This document shows positions 24,718 to 33,618 of a stretch of 64,000 bases of DNA, in pieces. The stretch is taken from the NCBI RefSeq assembly GCF_009725205.1, contig NZ_WNZY01000002.1:248001-312000 (forward strand). Direction: 5' to 3'. The notes below the pieces were generated by a model. That model saw only the letters and a list, made by a program, of their open reading frames with translations, was not told the origin of the DNA and searched no databases. This DNA is from Paenibacillus timonensis (GTDB lineage Bacteria > Bacillota > Bacilli > Paenibacillales > Paenibacillaceae). How positions within the stretch are numbered: the first letter of the stretch is position 1; each line of letters begins with the position of its first letter. Both the position numbers and the translations under genes were made by a program.

Positions 24718-25529
24718 GAAAGAAAAAAATCGCCGGTTATACGGTCATTATTTGCAGCTCGCTGATCATGCTGCTGCCTTTTCTTACGACGGTGTTTAAT
24801 TCCTTGAAAAGCTACGCTCAATACACCAAAGTTCCTCCAGAGTGGTTTCCTTCTCCCGTGCAGTGGAGCAATTACGTTGAGGTCTGGAAGCTTGGGGCGT
24901 TTGGCCAGTATACGATGAACAGCGTTATCATCACCGTGCTGTCGGTCATCGGTGCGCTGATCTCGTGCTCCATGGTCGCTTTCGCGTTTGCCAGGCTGAA
25001 GTTTCCGTTCAAAAATACGCTGTTCCTCGTCGTTCTCGGCACGATGATGATTCCGCCGGTCGTCCTGATCATTCCGCAGTTCGTAATCTTTAAGTCGTTG
25101 CATCTGCTCGACACGCTGACTCCGCTTTGGATCATCGAATGGTTGGCCCAGCCGTTTGGCATTTTTCTCATGCGACAAGCCTTTCTGGGCATCCCGCGAG
25201 ATTATGAGGAATCAGCCCGGTTAGACGGCTGTAATCCGATGCAAATCTATTGGCGGATCTTTATGCCGATGTGCAAGCCGACCTTCGCAACGCTGGCGGT
25301 GTTCACGTTCATGACGAAATGGAACGAGATTTTGTCTCCGGCCATCTTCCTAACGTCGAAGGAGAACTTTACGCTGCCGATCGGCATCTTGTCCATGGCC
25401 GGACAATGGTCGGGCAATGGGCAGTATATGGTGGCCGCCGCGCTGATGAGCTTGATTCCGATCCTGCTCGTGTTTCTGTTCGCGGAGAAATACTTTGTGC
25501 AAGGCAGCAATTCCGCCGGCATTAAGTAG
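24714..25529 (+). CDS. Carbohydrate ABC transporter permease (MalG-like)
   Basis: A 271-residue membrane protein with the EAA-like loop EESARLDGCNPMQIYWRIFMPMCKPTF and the six-helix pattern of MalG-type permeases. It starts at the ATG that overlaps the previous stop, rather than at the GTG 15 bases earlier. The tail of the gene, including its stop codon, is duplicated just downstream at 25548-25583. Confidence 0.93.
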   Translation: MRKKKIAGYTVIICSSLIMLLPFLTTVFNSLKSYAQYTKVPPEWFPSPVQWSNYVEVWKLGAFGQYTMNSVIITVLSVIGALISCSMVAFAFARLKFPFKNTLFLVVLGTMMIPPVVLIIPQFVIFKSLHLLDTLTPLWIIEWLAQPFGIFLMRQAFLGIPRDYEESARLDGCNPMQIYWRIFMPMCKPTFATLAVFTFMTKWNEILSPAIFLTSKENFTLPIGILSMAGQWSGNGQYMVAAALMSLIPILLVFLFAEKYFVQGSNSAGIK

Positions 25530-25583
25530 AGACGGTGGGATTGTGCCAAGGCAGCAATTCTGCCGGCATTAAGTAGAGGCGGT
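25501..25583 (+). repeat. Short tandem duplication at the permease gene end
   Basis: A 36-base segment ending in the permease stop region (25501-25536) is repeated at 25548-25583 with two differences, an offset of 47 bases. The copy includes GCAGCAATTC, GCCGGCATTAAGTAGAG and a second TAG. It looks like a recent tandem duplication, perhaps by replication slippage. Confidence 0.9.
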
Positions 25584-25597
25584 AAAGGAGGAAGATC

Positions 25598-26590
25598 ATG
25601 AGTTATCGGGTTGTAATGATCGGGGCTGGCGGCATTTCGCGTAACCACCTGGACGCGATTCGGCAACTGGGGCCGGAGCGGTTGACCGCGGTGGCGGTCG
25701 CGGATCCCGATGGCGTTAGAGGGCGGGATGTCGCGGCCCAATATGGCCTCGCCTATTATCCCAGCTACCAGGAAATGATCGTTCGGGAAAAGCCGGACAT
25801 CGCCATCATCGCGCTGCCGCATCATCTACACGAGGAATGCGCCGTATTCTGCGCAGCGAAGGGCTGCCATCTGCTGTTGGAGAAGCCGATGGCGATCAGC
25901 TCGGCGTCCTGCAACGCGATTCTGGCCGCGGTAAAGGAAGCCAGGATAGCGCTGATGGTCGGGCATACGCAGCATTATTTGCCGGCGAACCGGCAAGCGA
26001 AGACTTTGATCGAAAGCGGCAGGATGGGCAAGCTAGTGGCGATTCATGACACTCGGCACAAAGCCTATTTCGAAGAAGAACGTCCGCGCTGGTTCCTCGA
26101 GAAGGAGAAGGCCGGAGGCGGCATCCTGATGAATTTGGGCGCTCATTCGATCGACAAGATCCAATGGTTGACCGGTCGCCGGGTGACGAAGGTCAAGGCG
26201 GTGTTGAGTTATGAAGCGCCGATCGGCAATGTGGAGGGCAGCGGCGTCGTACTGGCGGAGACGGAGGGCGGCATCGGTGCGGTGATCGTCCAATCCGGCT
26301 ATGAGGGCGTGGCGAAGGACGAAACGGAGTTGATTTTTACTGGAGGAATGGCCAGGCTGATTTCCCGCCAAGGCCTATGGATCAGCAGCGACGGGGAGTA
26401 CGAACCGGTGGAAGGTGATGATGCCCAAGGCGCCGAATCTCCATTTGCCTTGCAGCTACATGATCTGCTGGATGCCATCGAGCATCGCTCGGAGCCGGAA
26501 TGCTCCGGCGAATACGCCAAGTCGGTGATCGCCGTACTAGAGGCGGTGTACCGTTCACAGGCTACGGGGGTGGAACAGGTTGTCGACTGA
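25598..26590 (+). CDS. Gfo/Idh/MocA family oxidoreductase
   Basis: A 330-residue two-domain dehydrogenase. The N-terminal Rossmann domain starts VVMIGAGGISRNH (GxGxxx) and has LLLEKPMAIS, the conserved E-K-P motif. The C-terminal domain begins near 130 with GGGILMNLGAHSIDKIQWL, including the conserved Asp/His region. It is likely an NAD(P)-dependent sugar or inositol dehydrogenase in the uronate catabolic route. AAAGGAGGAAG upstream supports the ATG at 25598. Confidence 0.9.
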   Translation: MSYRVVMIGAGGISRNHLDAIRQLGPERLTAVAVADPDGVRGRDVAAQYGLAYYPSYQEMIVREKPDIAIIALPHHLHEECAVFCAAKGCHLLLEKPMAISSASCNAILAAVKEARIALMVGHTQHYLPANRQAKTLIESGRMGKLVAIHDTRHKAYFEEERPRWFLEKEKAGGGILMNLGAHSIDKIQWLTGRRVTKVKAVLSYEAPIGNVEGSGVVLAETEGGIGAVIVQSGYEGVAKDETELIFTGGMARLISRQGLWISSDGEYEPVEGDDAQGAESPFALQLHDLLDAIEHRSEPECSGEYAKSVIAVLEAVYRSQATGVEQVVD

Positions 26591-27407
26591 ACCGAAAACC
26601 CTCGCGATGAAGTTCAGTATCTGCTCCACCGGACTCAAAGGGATGATCCTCAAGGAAGTGCTGGAGGCAGCTAACCGGTTACAGCTTGATGGGGTTGAGC
26701 TATGGGAAGGCCACATTGCGGAGTATTTAGATGGCGGCGGCACGACTCACGACCTTCGGCGGTTATTATCCGAACATCGTCTCAGTGTCCCGGCAATCAG
26801 TACGTACACCTCCTTTTCCCAAAACGAAGCAGCCGATCTCCAGCAGGTCCAGAGGGCAGCCCGTTGGGCTAAGGAACTGGGCTGCCCGAGGATACGTACA
26901 TTCGCAGGGCATCTATCGTCCCGTGAGGCGCCCCCCTCTTTATGGGATAGCGTAGTATCCGGTCTATCGGCTGCATCCGCAGCTTGTGAGCAGGATGGAG
27001 TTCGACTGGTCATCGAAATGCATAACAATACGTTGGCCGATACCACAGACGACATTTCCAAGCTGCTGGATCGAGTTGGCCCGGAGTTGGAATTGATCTT
27101 CGACGGGTTTAATTTTTTCGTTGATCATCAAGATCCCTTGCCTGCCCTAGATCGGTTCTATCACCGGATATCCCACGTTCATTTCAAGAACTATCAATGG
27201 AACCACCAGGACTGGGCCCAAAGCGTTCCCGTTCCCGTGCTGCAAGGGGACAGTGACCATCGCGCAATCCTGCGAAATCTGGCGGAGCTGGAGTATGACG
27301 GATTTCTCTCGTTTGAATATTTCGGCGATCGGGTCCTGGAGTTAACGCAACTTTCCCTCATCGAAGTGACCCAGGAGTTGTCCGGTGGAGGTGACGATCG
27401 TCCTTGA
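26580..27407 (+). CDS. Sugar phosphate isomerase/epimerase (xylose-isomerase-like TIM barrel)
   Basis: A 275-residue protein of the AP-endonuclease-2/xylose isomerase-like family (IolE/IolI-type). Visible pattern: LDGVELWEGHIAEYL, GCPRIRTFAGH, VRLVIEMHNNT, ELIFDGFNFFVDHQDP, ISHVHFKNYQW, and GFLSFEYFGD, which carry the metal-binding Glu/Asp/His set of the family. The TTG start overlaps the dehydrogenase stop; GGGGGTGG precedes it. It probably isomerises a keto-sugar intermediate. The next gene's TTG overlaps its stop. Confidence 0.88.
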   Translation: MSTEPKTLAMKFSICSTGLKGMILKEVLEAANRLQLDGVELWEGHIAEYLDGGGTTHDLRRLLSEHRLSVPAISTYTSFSQNEAADLQQVQRAARWAKELGCPRIRTFAGHLSSREAPPSLWDSVVSGLSAASAACEQDGVRLVIEMHNNTLADTTDDISKLLDRVGPELELIFDGFNFFVDHQDPLPALDRFYHRISHVHFKNYQWNHQDWAQSVPVPVLQGDSDHRAILRNLAELEYDGFLSFEYFGDRVLELTQLSLIEVTQELSGGGDDRP

Positions 27408-28726
27408 ACCTCAATGTGGCGGTAATCGGTCCAAGCGACTTGGTCGATAAGGTGGTGGAAGTCGGCAGCGTGTTTCAGGAGCTCCATATGATCCCGGCCC
27501 CCTATCCACATGAGCAGGATACGCTCGAAGTCGTGGCCCGCGTTCGGGAGCAGGCGGACATCTTATTGTTTACGGGTCCGATTCCCTATCAGCTCGCACT
27601 CGATAGCGAGCCTGGCCTACCGATGGTGCATGTACAATATTCCGGGACTACGTTGTATAAGGTGTTGTTTGATTTCTACCGCACCCAGCTGCTAGAGATG
27701 GATGGGGAAATCCGTATCAGCGTGGACGTGCTCCTGCGGCATGAACTGGAGGAGCAGCTAGACGAGCTTGGCCTGGTGCGCCGGCAAATTTACGTCAAAC
27801 CGTACAGCGCGGGTACGCGCCATGAAGATCTGGTCGCCTTTCACTACGAGTTGTGGAGCCAGGGGCTCGTCGCGGCCACCGTCACTTGTGTCACTTCGGT
27901 GTATCAGCAGCTCGTTGAGCTGGGCGTTCCCGCTTTTCGCGTCGTGCCTACGCAATCGTCCATTCGGGACGTGCTGAACCGTGCGCTCCTCGAGGGGAAG
28001 AGCCTTCGTTTATCCAGCACGCAAATGGCGATCGGCATTCTGAATATCGATCATTTCGAACGGGTTGTGAAGGAGGCGGCTTCCGACTACGAGGTTCAGC
28101 GCAAAAAAATCATCCTTCAGCAAATCCTGATCGATTTCGGGGAGGAGACGCAGTCTTTGATCAACTGGACGGATTCGGGCGAGGTCTCCTTCATCACCAC
28201 GCGGGGGATCATTGAACAGGCGACTCGCAAATTCGAGCAAGCCCCGCTGCTGCTGGAGGTGATGGAGCGGCTGCAGTGGAAGGCGAGTATCGGAATCGGC
28301 CTCGGTCGAACGGCGAACGAGGCGGAAGGAAAAGCGCGGGAAGCGTTGCTAAAAGCCAAAGCGGGCGGGGGCGGCAACTGTTTTCTCATGATGCAGGACG
28401 GGCAGGTCTACGGGCCGATGGGATCAGAGCTGACTTTGAAATATTCGGCACGAAGCGAAGACCCGGAGCTGATCTCCATGGCCAAAAAGGCCGGTCTCAG
28501 CGTCGGAACGCTGAACAGGTTAATCTCTCTATGTCGCAGGCTGGACACTAGGGCCTTAACCGCAGCGCAACTGGCGGAAGGATTCGGGATCACCCTGCGC
28601 AGCGCTCGGCGAATCATGGCCGCGTTGGAGAAATACGAATTAGCCACCATCGTGGGGGAGGAGCAGCCGGTGGGCCGCGGTCGACCCCGACAAATTTACG
28701 CGCTGCACATCGACGGTTTCTTTTGA
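27404..28726 (+). CDS. Transcriptional regulator with degenerate GGDEF-like domain and winged helix
   Basis: A 440-residue cytoplasmic protein. Residues 1-170 are an alpha/beta domain (LNVAVIGPSDLVDKVVEVG). The middle (about 200-340) looks like a degenerate GGDEF/nucleotide-cyclase-type fold: AIGILNIDHFERVV corresponds to the usual D-x-D-x-F strand, and WKASIGIGLGRTANEAEGKAREALLKAKAGGGGNCF to the conserved end of GGDEF domains. The catalytic GGDEF signature itself is not present, so it is probably regulatory only. The C-terminal 90 residues are a winged helix (FGITLRSARRIMAALEKYELATI, GRGRPRQIY). TTG start with GGTGGAGGTG upstream. Confidence 0.7.
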   Translation: MNLNVAVIGPSDLVDKVVEVGSVFQELHMIPAPYPHEQDTLEVVARVREQADILLFTGPIPYQLALDSEPGLPMVHVQYSGTTLYKVLFDFYRTQLLEMDGEIRISVDVLLRHELEEQLDELGLVRRQIYVKPYSAGTRHEDLVAFHYELWSQGLVAATVTCVTSVYQQLVELGVPAFRVVPTQSSIRDVLNRALLEGKSLRLSSTQMAIGILNIDHFERVVKEAASDYEVQRKKIILQQILIDFGEETQSLINWTDSGEVSFITTRGIIEQATRKFEQAPLLLEVMERLQWKASIGIGLGRTANEAEGKAREALLKAKAGGGGNCFLMMQDGQVYGPMGSELTLKYSARSEDPELISMAKKAGLSVGTLNRLISLCRRLDTRALTAAQLAEGFGITLRSARRIMAALEKYELATIVGEEQPVGRGRPRQIYALHIDGFF

Positions 28727-28817
28727 TCGGGGAAAAATAGGCGTTTCGGAGGACAAAACGGGGGCGGATTCGGCATACAAATCAGGATATAGCGTTATTC
28801 AAAAGGGGATGAAGCCA

Positions 28818-30116
28818 ATGAACCGCCTGATACTGCCCGCCGTTCCCAGCCACCGCCATACGGATGGGGTCCGGATTCGCCGCGACTACGAACGGTTCCG
28901 ACATACGGGTCTTCCGAAGCGGCTTGAGATTTATTTGATGGAGGCGTATGGCATCGACGTCGCTTCCAGGTATGGACTTACTCCGATCAAGAACCCATTT
29001 GGCAAAGCCGCGGGCCAGCTGTCGCTGAATGAAGCTCAAGTTCGTACGGATGCGCAGGCCGGCCTGGGATTTGTCGTCCTAAAAACTGTGATCGCGGAAA
29101 ACGGACAAGGCCATCGCGGGATGGAGGCTTGGGCCGTCAAGGATACGCGGATGAAGGTGGAGCCTATCACCGGGAAGGAAACAGGCGACAGGGGGTGGAA
29201 CGTTACTTGGCATGGACGGGGGTGGCATGGTTCGTTTGCGGAATACCTGGGCTTCTTCGCAGCCTCACTGCGCCATGGGTCCGAATGGGGGACCGTCGTC
29301 GTGCCTTCCTGCAAATATCACTTGCCGGCGGGAAACGACGATTTTGCGTTAGACGAATATCGCCATACGACGCAGAGTTTGGCCCAGGTTTGGCGGAAGG
29401 CCGGCGAAGCGGGTCCGCTCCAATTGGAAAAAGACTTTAGCCCGACGCTAGCCGGATCGGACCGGGCGGAGCAACAGGAGGCCATCCTTCGTTGGTATCG
29501 AGAGGTGCCCAGGCTGATCCAATCGGCCTTGCCGCCGGACGAGCTTCAACTGGGAATTAAACTGATGAATACGGTGTTTGATGATGACTTTCAATTGCGG
29601 ACGATTAGAACGTTGATCGAAGAAGGTGAGGTTCGGCCGGATTATCTCGTCTACGCGAATCGGCTTTATGAACGGACGAGTCAAGATGGCGAGAAGCGCG
29701 GGGCCGCCTATGGCGGGCCGGATCTGAGTCGCCGTAATCTGCGGCTTCTCTCCACGCTGCGCCGATTGGAGCTTGAGGGAGAGCTGACGGTGCCTGTTCC
29801 CGGCATTTCGGGGACAGGGGATGTGCACTCCGGTAAGATGGCGCTGGAATACGCATTGCGCGGCACCGAAAGCTTGCAGATGCACACCTTGTTTCAGCTG
29901 CCCTCCAGCGCGTATGGCATGACCATTGGCAGCAAAACGGAGCGGGCTTTGCATGAGCTGTATTTTCATCCGGAGAACGGATTGGTCACCTGGATGCTTC
30001 ACTTAAGGGAAACTGGGGAAATCGGACATCGGGAGGGAATCGCCTCGTTCCGCGAGGTGACCACTTGGTATCGGGAGCGGGGACGCGATTTTTTCGTAAA
30101 GGGGGATCACGAATGA
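28818..30116 (+). CDS. Dihydroorotate dehydrogenase-like TIM-barrel protein
   Basis: A 432-residue soluble protein. NPFGKAAGQLSLNEAQVRTDAQAGLGFVVLKTVIAENGQG resembles the FMN-binding start of dihydroorotate dehydrogenase (N-P-x-G-x-A-A-G ... G-x-G-F-x-V-x-x-T-V). Near the end, PVPGISGTGDVHSGKMALEYALRGTESLQMHTL resembles the DHOD G-x-G-G-x-x-S-G-x-D-A ... A-S-x-V-Q-V-x-T. The substrate-facing middle is divergent and it is about 100 residues longer than DHOD. It sits in a sugar operon and overlaps the next gene (ATGA), so its substrate is probably not dihydroorotate. ATG 28818 is favoured by AAAAGGGG. Confidence 0.65.
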   Translation: MNRLILPAVPSHRHTDGVRIRRDYERFRHTGLPKRLEIYLMEAYGIDVASRYGLTPIKNPFGKAAGQLSLNEAQVRTDAQAGLGFVVLKTVIAENGQGHRGMEAWAVKDTRMKVEPITGKETGDRGWNVTWHGRGWHGSFAEYLGFFAASLRHGSEWGTVVVPSCKYHLPAGNDDFALDEYRHTTQSLAQVWRKAGEAGPLQLEKDFSPTLAGSDRAEQQEAILRWYREVPRLIQSALPPDELQLGIKLMNTVFDDDFQLRTIRTLIEEGEVRPDYLVYANRLYERTSQDGEKRGAAYGGPDLSRRNLRLLSTLRRLELEGELTVPVPGISGTGDVHSGKMALEYALRGTESLQMHTLFQLPSSAYGMTIGSKTERALHELYFHPENGLVTWMLHLRETGEIGHREGIASFREVTTWYRERGRDFFVKGDHE

Positions 30117-31096
30117 ATATTACCGAGGTGAGACAAGCCTTGGCATGGGGACTCGTCCCGGCCGTTCCGGTCCCACGCGACCTTACGGGCCAGATCCATG
30201 AGCAAGCGCAGGAGGCTTATGCTCGGTATCTTGCGTCACAATCCATCGCCGGGGCGGCCGTTTGGGCACATACAGGACGGGGATTACATATGGACCGTTC
30301 GGAGCGAATTTCGGTTCTAGAGACGTGGAGAGCGGCGCTTGGAGAATCCAAGCTGTTGGTAGCGGGCGTTGGAGCGATCCCGGACTTCCGTTTGCTAGGT
30401 GCGGCCAAGATAGATCGATGGAAGCAGGACAGCTTGTCCATGGCTGCCGATGCGGTTCAGGGGGGAGCGGACGCTCTGCTCGTATTTCCACCTGTGATTC
30501 TCCATGAGCTCCCGGAAACGGAACGGAATCAAGCCATTGTGGACTATCATCAAGCGTTAGGGCAATTGGGGAAACCTCTCATTTTGTTTTATTTATATGC
30601 CGAGGCCGGGGGAATCGCCTACTCCACTGAAGTGCTGAGAGCCTTGTTGTCCCTTGAGATGTCAGTAGGGATCAAAATGGCGACGCTCGACAGCGTGATG
30701 ACGCTGCAGGACGTGTCCACGCTCATGTCCGAAGAATTCCCGGAGCAGCTGCTCATTACCGGAGAGGACCGGATGTTCGGATATTCGCTGATGCGCGGGG
30801 CTCGCGGCGCCTTGGTTGGACTAGGCGCCGCGTTCCCGAACATTCAGCATGACTTGATGCAGGCGTATGCCGATGGAGACTACGCAAGGTTCATGGCGTT
30901 ATCCGCCCGGGTGGACGGCTATGCCGAGAGTACATTTATCCGCCCGATGGATCAATATATATTGCGTATGCTTGGGTGCCTTGCGCTGTCCGGCGTGATT
31001 CCGGAGGAAGCCGCGAATGACCTCGCCGACTACAGAATGACCCGGCAGGAGATCGCTTCTCTTCGCCGGGCCATTGAACGGTATCGGTTGTATTAG
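30113..31096 (+). CDS. DapA-like aldolase (second copy in the locus)
   Basis: A 327-residue DapA/NAL-type TIM barrel. ASQSIAGAAVWAHTGRG, GGADALLVFPPVILHE and VGIKMATLDSVMTLQDV, which contains the Schiff-base Lys, are family signatures. It is dissimilar enough from the gene at 18938 to be an old paralogue. The start ATG overlaps the DHOD-like stop, so the two are translated together. It ends the locus, 13 bases before a convergent gene. Confidence 0.85.
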   Translation: MNITEVRQALAWGLVPAVPVPRDLTGQIHEQAQEAYARYLASQSIAGAAVWAHTGRGLHMDRSERISVLETWRAALGESKLLVAGVGAIPDFRLLGAAKIDRWKQDSLSMAADAVQGGADALLVFPPVILHELPETERNQAIVDYHQALGQLGKPLILFYLYAEAGGIAYSTEVLRALLSLEMSVGIKMATLDSVMTLQDVSTLMSEEFPEQLLITGEDRMFGYSLMRGARGALVGLGAAFPNIQHDLMQAYADGDYARFMALSARVDGYAESTFIRPMDQYILRMLGCLALSGVIPEEAANDLADYRMTRQEIASLRRAIERYRLY

Positions 31097-31109
31097 CCCG
31101 CGCCAGGGA

Positions 31110-33404
31110 TTAACGCTGCGGCCAGATGGCGGTGATGTTCCGGTTCAGGTCATAGGCCGACGCCCAATAGTATCCGGGAGCCACGATCCGCTGGGGCAAG
31201 AAGCCAACTTCGCCGGAAGGGGAGGTTAATGCCTCGGACGAACCGCTGGCGTACCCATTCGCATCGGTGGACATTTCGATGTAACGCCCTCCGCTCTGGG
31301 TAAATCGCCCATACACAGCGGCGGGCACGCCTTGGCCGGTTTCAAGATCGATGATTTCCAAGCGGACTTCGGCGCGTGTCCCGTTGAAGGTAATCTCCAT
31401 ATTTCCGACGATCATCGGTTTCAGGTACGTGGAGGAGGTCGCCGTCGTTGCGGATGCCTCCAGAGAGGTCGCCGGCCCGATATTGCCGCTGATGTCCATG
31501 GCTGCGACCTTATAGTAATAGGTCGTATTCGAGAGTAATCCCGTGTCCATATACGTCAAATTTCTGGAGGTCCCGGCCAAATGAGCGTCATCCGGCGAAA
31601 AATCGGGTTCCGTACCGCGATAGATCAGATAATGTTCGATGTCGGAATTGTCCGTGGCTCGCCCGTAGCTTAGCTGCACCGACTGAAAACCGGCTGCCGA
31701 GGCCAGCGGCGGATCCGGCAAGGCGGAAGGCGGCTCCGTATCAGCGGGATCGACGCGCCAGAGATGGCCGTCCGGTCCCCAGGTGGAGGGCAGCCAGCGG
31801 ATCGAGTCGTAATGATGCATGGCGATGCCGGCGAAGGCCGGATCGGATTGGAACGCCGCATACACTTTATCCAGCTCAGCTTCCATATACGTGCGCCCTT
31901 CTTCACGGAACGTGATCGTTTCCGGATCGCCGCTGCTTGCGATATCCAGCGTTTCTACGCCGATCACGACGGAATTCGGCTTTCCGATCATATTGGCGTA
32001 GCTCAGTTCGCCTTGCGCTTGGGCGATAATGCCGACGCCCCCATCTGCCACGTCGCGATAATCCATGATTGAGATGTAATCGCTGAGATCTTGAACATGC
32101 TCAGAGAGCCATTTGGTTTCCCCGTTCCACGTAATCTCTTTGGCGCCTTCGCTACTGTCGAACCACCGCGGAATGGCCGGTCCGAAGGGCAAGTCAATGC
32201 CGGCGGCGTTCCGGCGATCGATCATTTTCTGCAGCACATCGAGGTATTGCAGTTGAACCGTAGGCTTCTCCGCGTTAAACTCCGGCAGGATATACGGTTC
32301 GATATCCACGTTCACGCCATCGAATCGTTCGGCTGGAGTCGCCGCGATATTATAGTTGATGACCTTCTCGATTTCCCGGACGGCATACTCATGATAAGGG
32401 GCTAGCGCTCCCATATAGGGCGGCGTTGTCCCACCGGCAATGCAGGCCTGAACCTGGTAGCCGTTGTCATGCGCCCAGCTCACAAAATCGCGTACCTTGT
32501 CGGGATACTCTTCGAGAATATCGACTCCGCCGTAAGGGAACACGCCGATGTAGAAGGTTGTGATTGGATCCGAATCAAAGGTGGTTGTGTCCTCGGCAAA
32601 AGCTTTTAGAGCGGATTTGGATCCGGGGTTCAGGAACAGATTGTAGGCAGCTTTTTCCCATATCCACATGGCACGATCCTGCCTCTCAACCGTCACGGGT
32701 TCGTGGGTTCCTCCTCCCGTGGAAGCATATACGGTCATACTGCGGCCGATATTCCCAAATTCATCGATCGCTCTGGCTTCCAGACTGGAGGTCTTATCGC
32801 CAAGGTCTTTGGTATTCCAGGTATATTTGTAAAGCTTTCCGGACTTAACAGCCTTCTGCCAGGCCCCACCGTTGATTCGAACTTCCACTGACTGAATGCG
32901 ACTCCTGGAGTTTACGGAAATGTGAATCGAGGTGGTTTTCCCTCTAAGCTGCGCCCCATCCAGCGGATTCGTAATGGACACGGCGGGTTTCGTCACCTGG
33001 GGGTTATCCACACGGATCGTAATCGGTTGACTCGATACACCGTATCGGGTCGTGCTTTGTGTTCCTTTGGCAAGCAACGTGATCTCACCGTCATATCGGC
33101 TGGTGTCCAGCTCGGCACTCCAAACGCCCGAGGCTTCGCCGTTTTCGCCGTCCGTCCGGGTCGGCAGTTGCTCCGTGCCATTGACGATCAGGACGACGTT
33201 GTACGCCTCCGTGTACTGGCCTGATACGGTAAGCATTCCTACCTCCACTTCATCACCGTGGGCAGGGGTGTCAATCGTTACGAGGGAAGCGGCTGAGACC
33301 ATTGGGAGGGGGCCAAGCGGGAGAAGCGGAAGAAGAGAAGCGATGCATAGGGCGGCGAGCAGTTTGAAGAACCTATCTTTTCGCTTAGCAAGGAACACAA
33401 ACAT
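31110..33404 (-). CDS. Secreted Ig/FN3-containing glycoside hydrolase-like protein
   Basis: A 764-residue secreted protein. The signal peptide has basic start KRKDRFFK, a hydrophobic core and an A-S-A type cleavage site. Two Ig-like modules follow (SLVTIDTPAHGDEVEVGMLTVSG; VSITNPLDGAQLRGKTTSIHI). From about 230 to 560 is a TIM-barrel region: DRAMWIWEKAAYN, GVNVDIEPYILPEF with an acidic D-x-D-x-E-P motif of the GH18/GHL type, and MDYRD. Then a fibronectin-type III module (GLLSNTTYYYKVAAMDISGN) and a beta-rich C-terminal end. It probably degrades a surface polysaccharide. Transcribed opposite to the operon. Confidence 0.75.
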   Translation of the reverse strand: MFVFLAKRKDRFFKLLAALCIASLLPLLPLGPLPMVSAASLVTIDTPAHGDEVEVGMLTVSGQYTEAYNVVLIVNGTEQLPTRTDGENGEASGVWSAELDTSRYDGEITLLAKGTQSTTRYGVSSQPITIRVDNPQVTKPAVSITNPLDGAQLRGKTTSIHISVNSRSRIQSVEVRINGGAWQKAVKSGKLYKYTWNTKDLGDKTSSLEARAIDEFGNIGRSMTVYASTGGGTHEPVTVERQDRAMWIWEKAAYNLFLNPGSKSALKAFAEDTTTFDSDPITTFYIGVFPYGGVDILEEYPDKVRDFVSWAHDNGYQVQACIAGGTTPPYMGALAPYHEYAVREIEKVINYNIAATPAERFDGVNVDIEPYILPEFNAEKPTVQLQYLDVLQKMIDRRNAAGIDLPFGPAIPRWFDSSEGAKEITWNGETKWLSEHVQDLSDYISIMDYRDVADGGVGIIAQAQGELSYANMIGKPNSVVIGVETLDIASSGDPETITFREEGRTYMEAELDKVYAAFQSDPAFAGIAMHHYDSIRWLPSTWGPDGHLWRVDPADTEPPSALPDPPLASAAGFQSVQLSYGRATDNSDIEHYLIYRGTEPDFSPDDAHLAGTSRNLTYMDTGLLSNTTYYYKVAAMDISGNIGPATSLEASATTATSSTYLKPMIVGNMEITFNGTRAEVRLEIIDLETGQGVPAAVYGRFTQSGGRYIEMSTDANGYASGSSEALTSPSGEVGFLPQRIVAPGYYWASAYDLNRNITAIWPQR

Positions 33405-33448
33405 CTGAATCTCCTCACTTCCTTTTTAAAATAGAGAAACATTTTCCA

Positions 33449-33464
33449 CCATTGTAAGCGCTTT
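33449..33464. promoter_or_regulatory. Possible cre (CcpA) site upstream of the secreted hydrolase-like gene
   Basis: TTGTAAGCGCTTTAGG partly matches the TGNAANCGNTNNCA consensus; the last two bases differ. It lies about 45 bases upstream of the minus-strand gene start. Confidence 0.35.
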
Positions 33465-33618
33465 AGGATTAAGTGAATACTTCCGTATATCGTCCGAAAA
33501 AAACGGCATGTCTATTCCGAATCCATTTGTTCCATCGGAAGGGAAAATTGCCTATTGCGTCTAATTATTTGGATGTGGAACACGGTTGTGACTCAGAGAT
33601 TTTAAAGGAGGATCAGGG

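Noticed and set aside
31097..31109. Terminator between the second DapA-like gene and the convergent secreted protein gene
   Set aside because: The 13-base gap holds no stem or T run; any terminator would lie within a gene.
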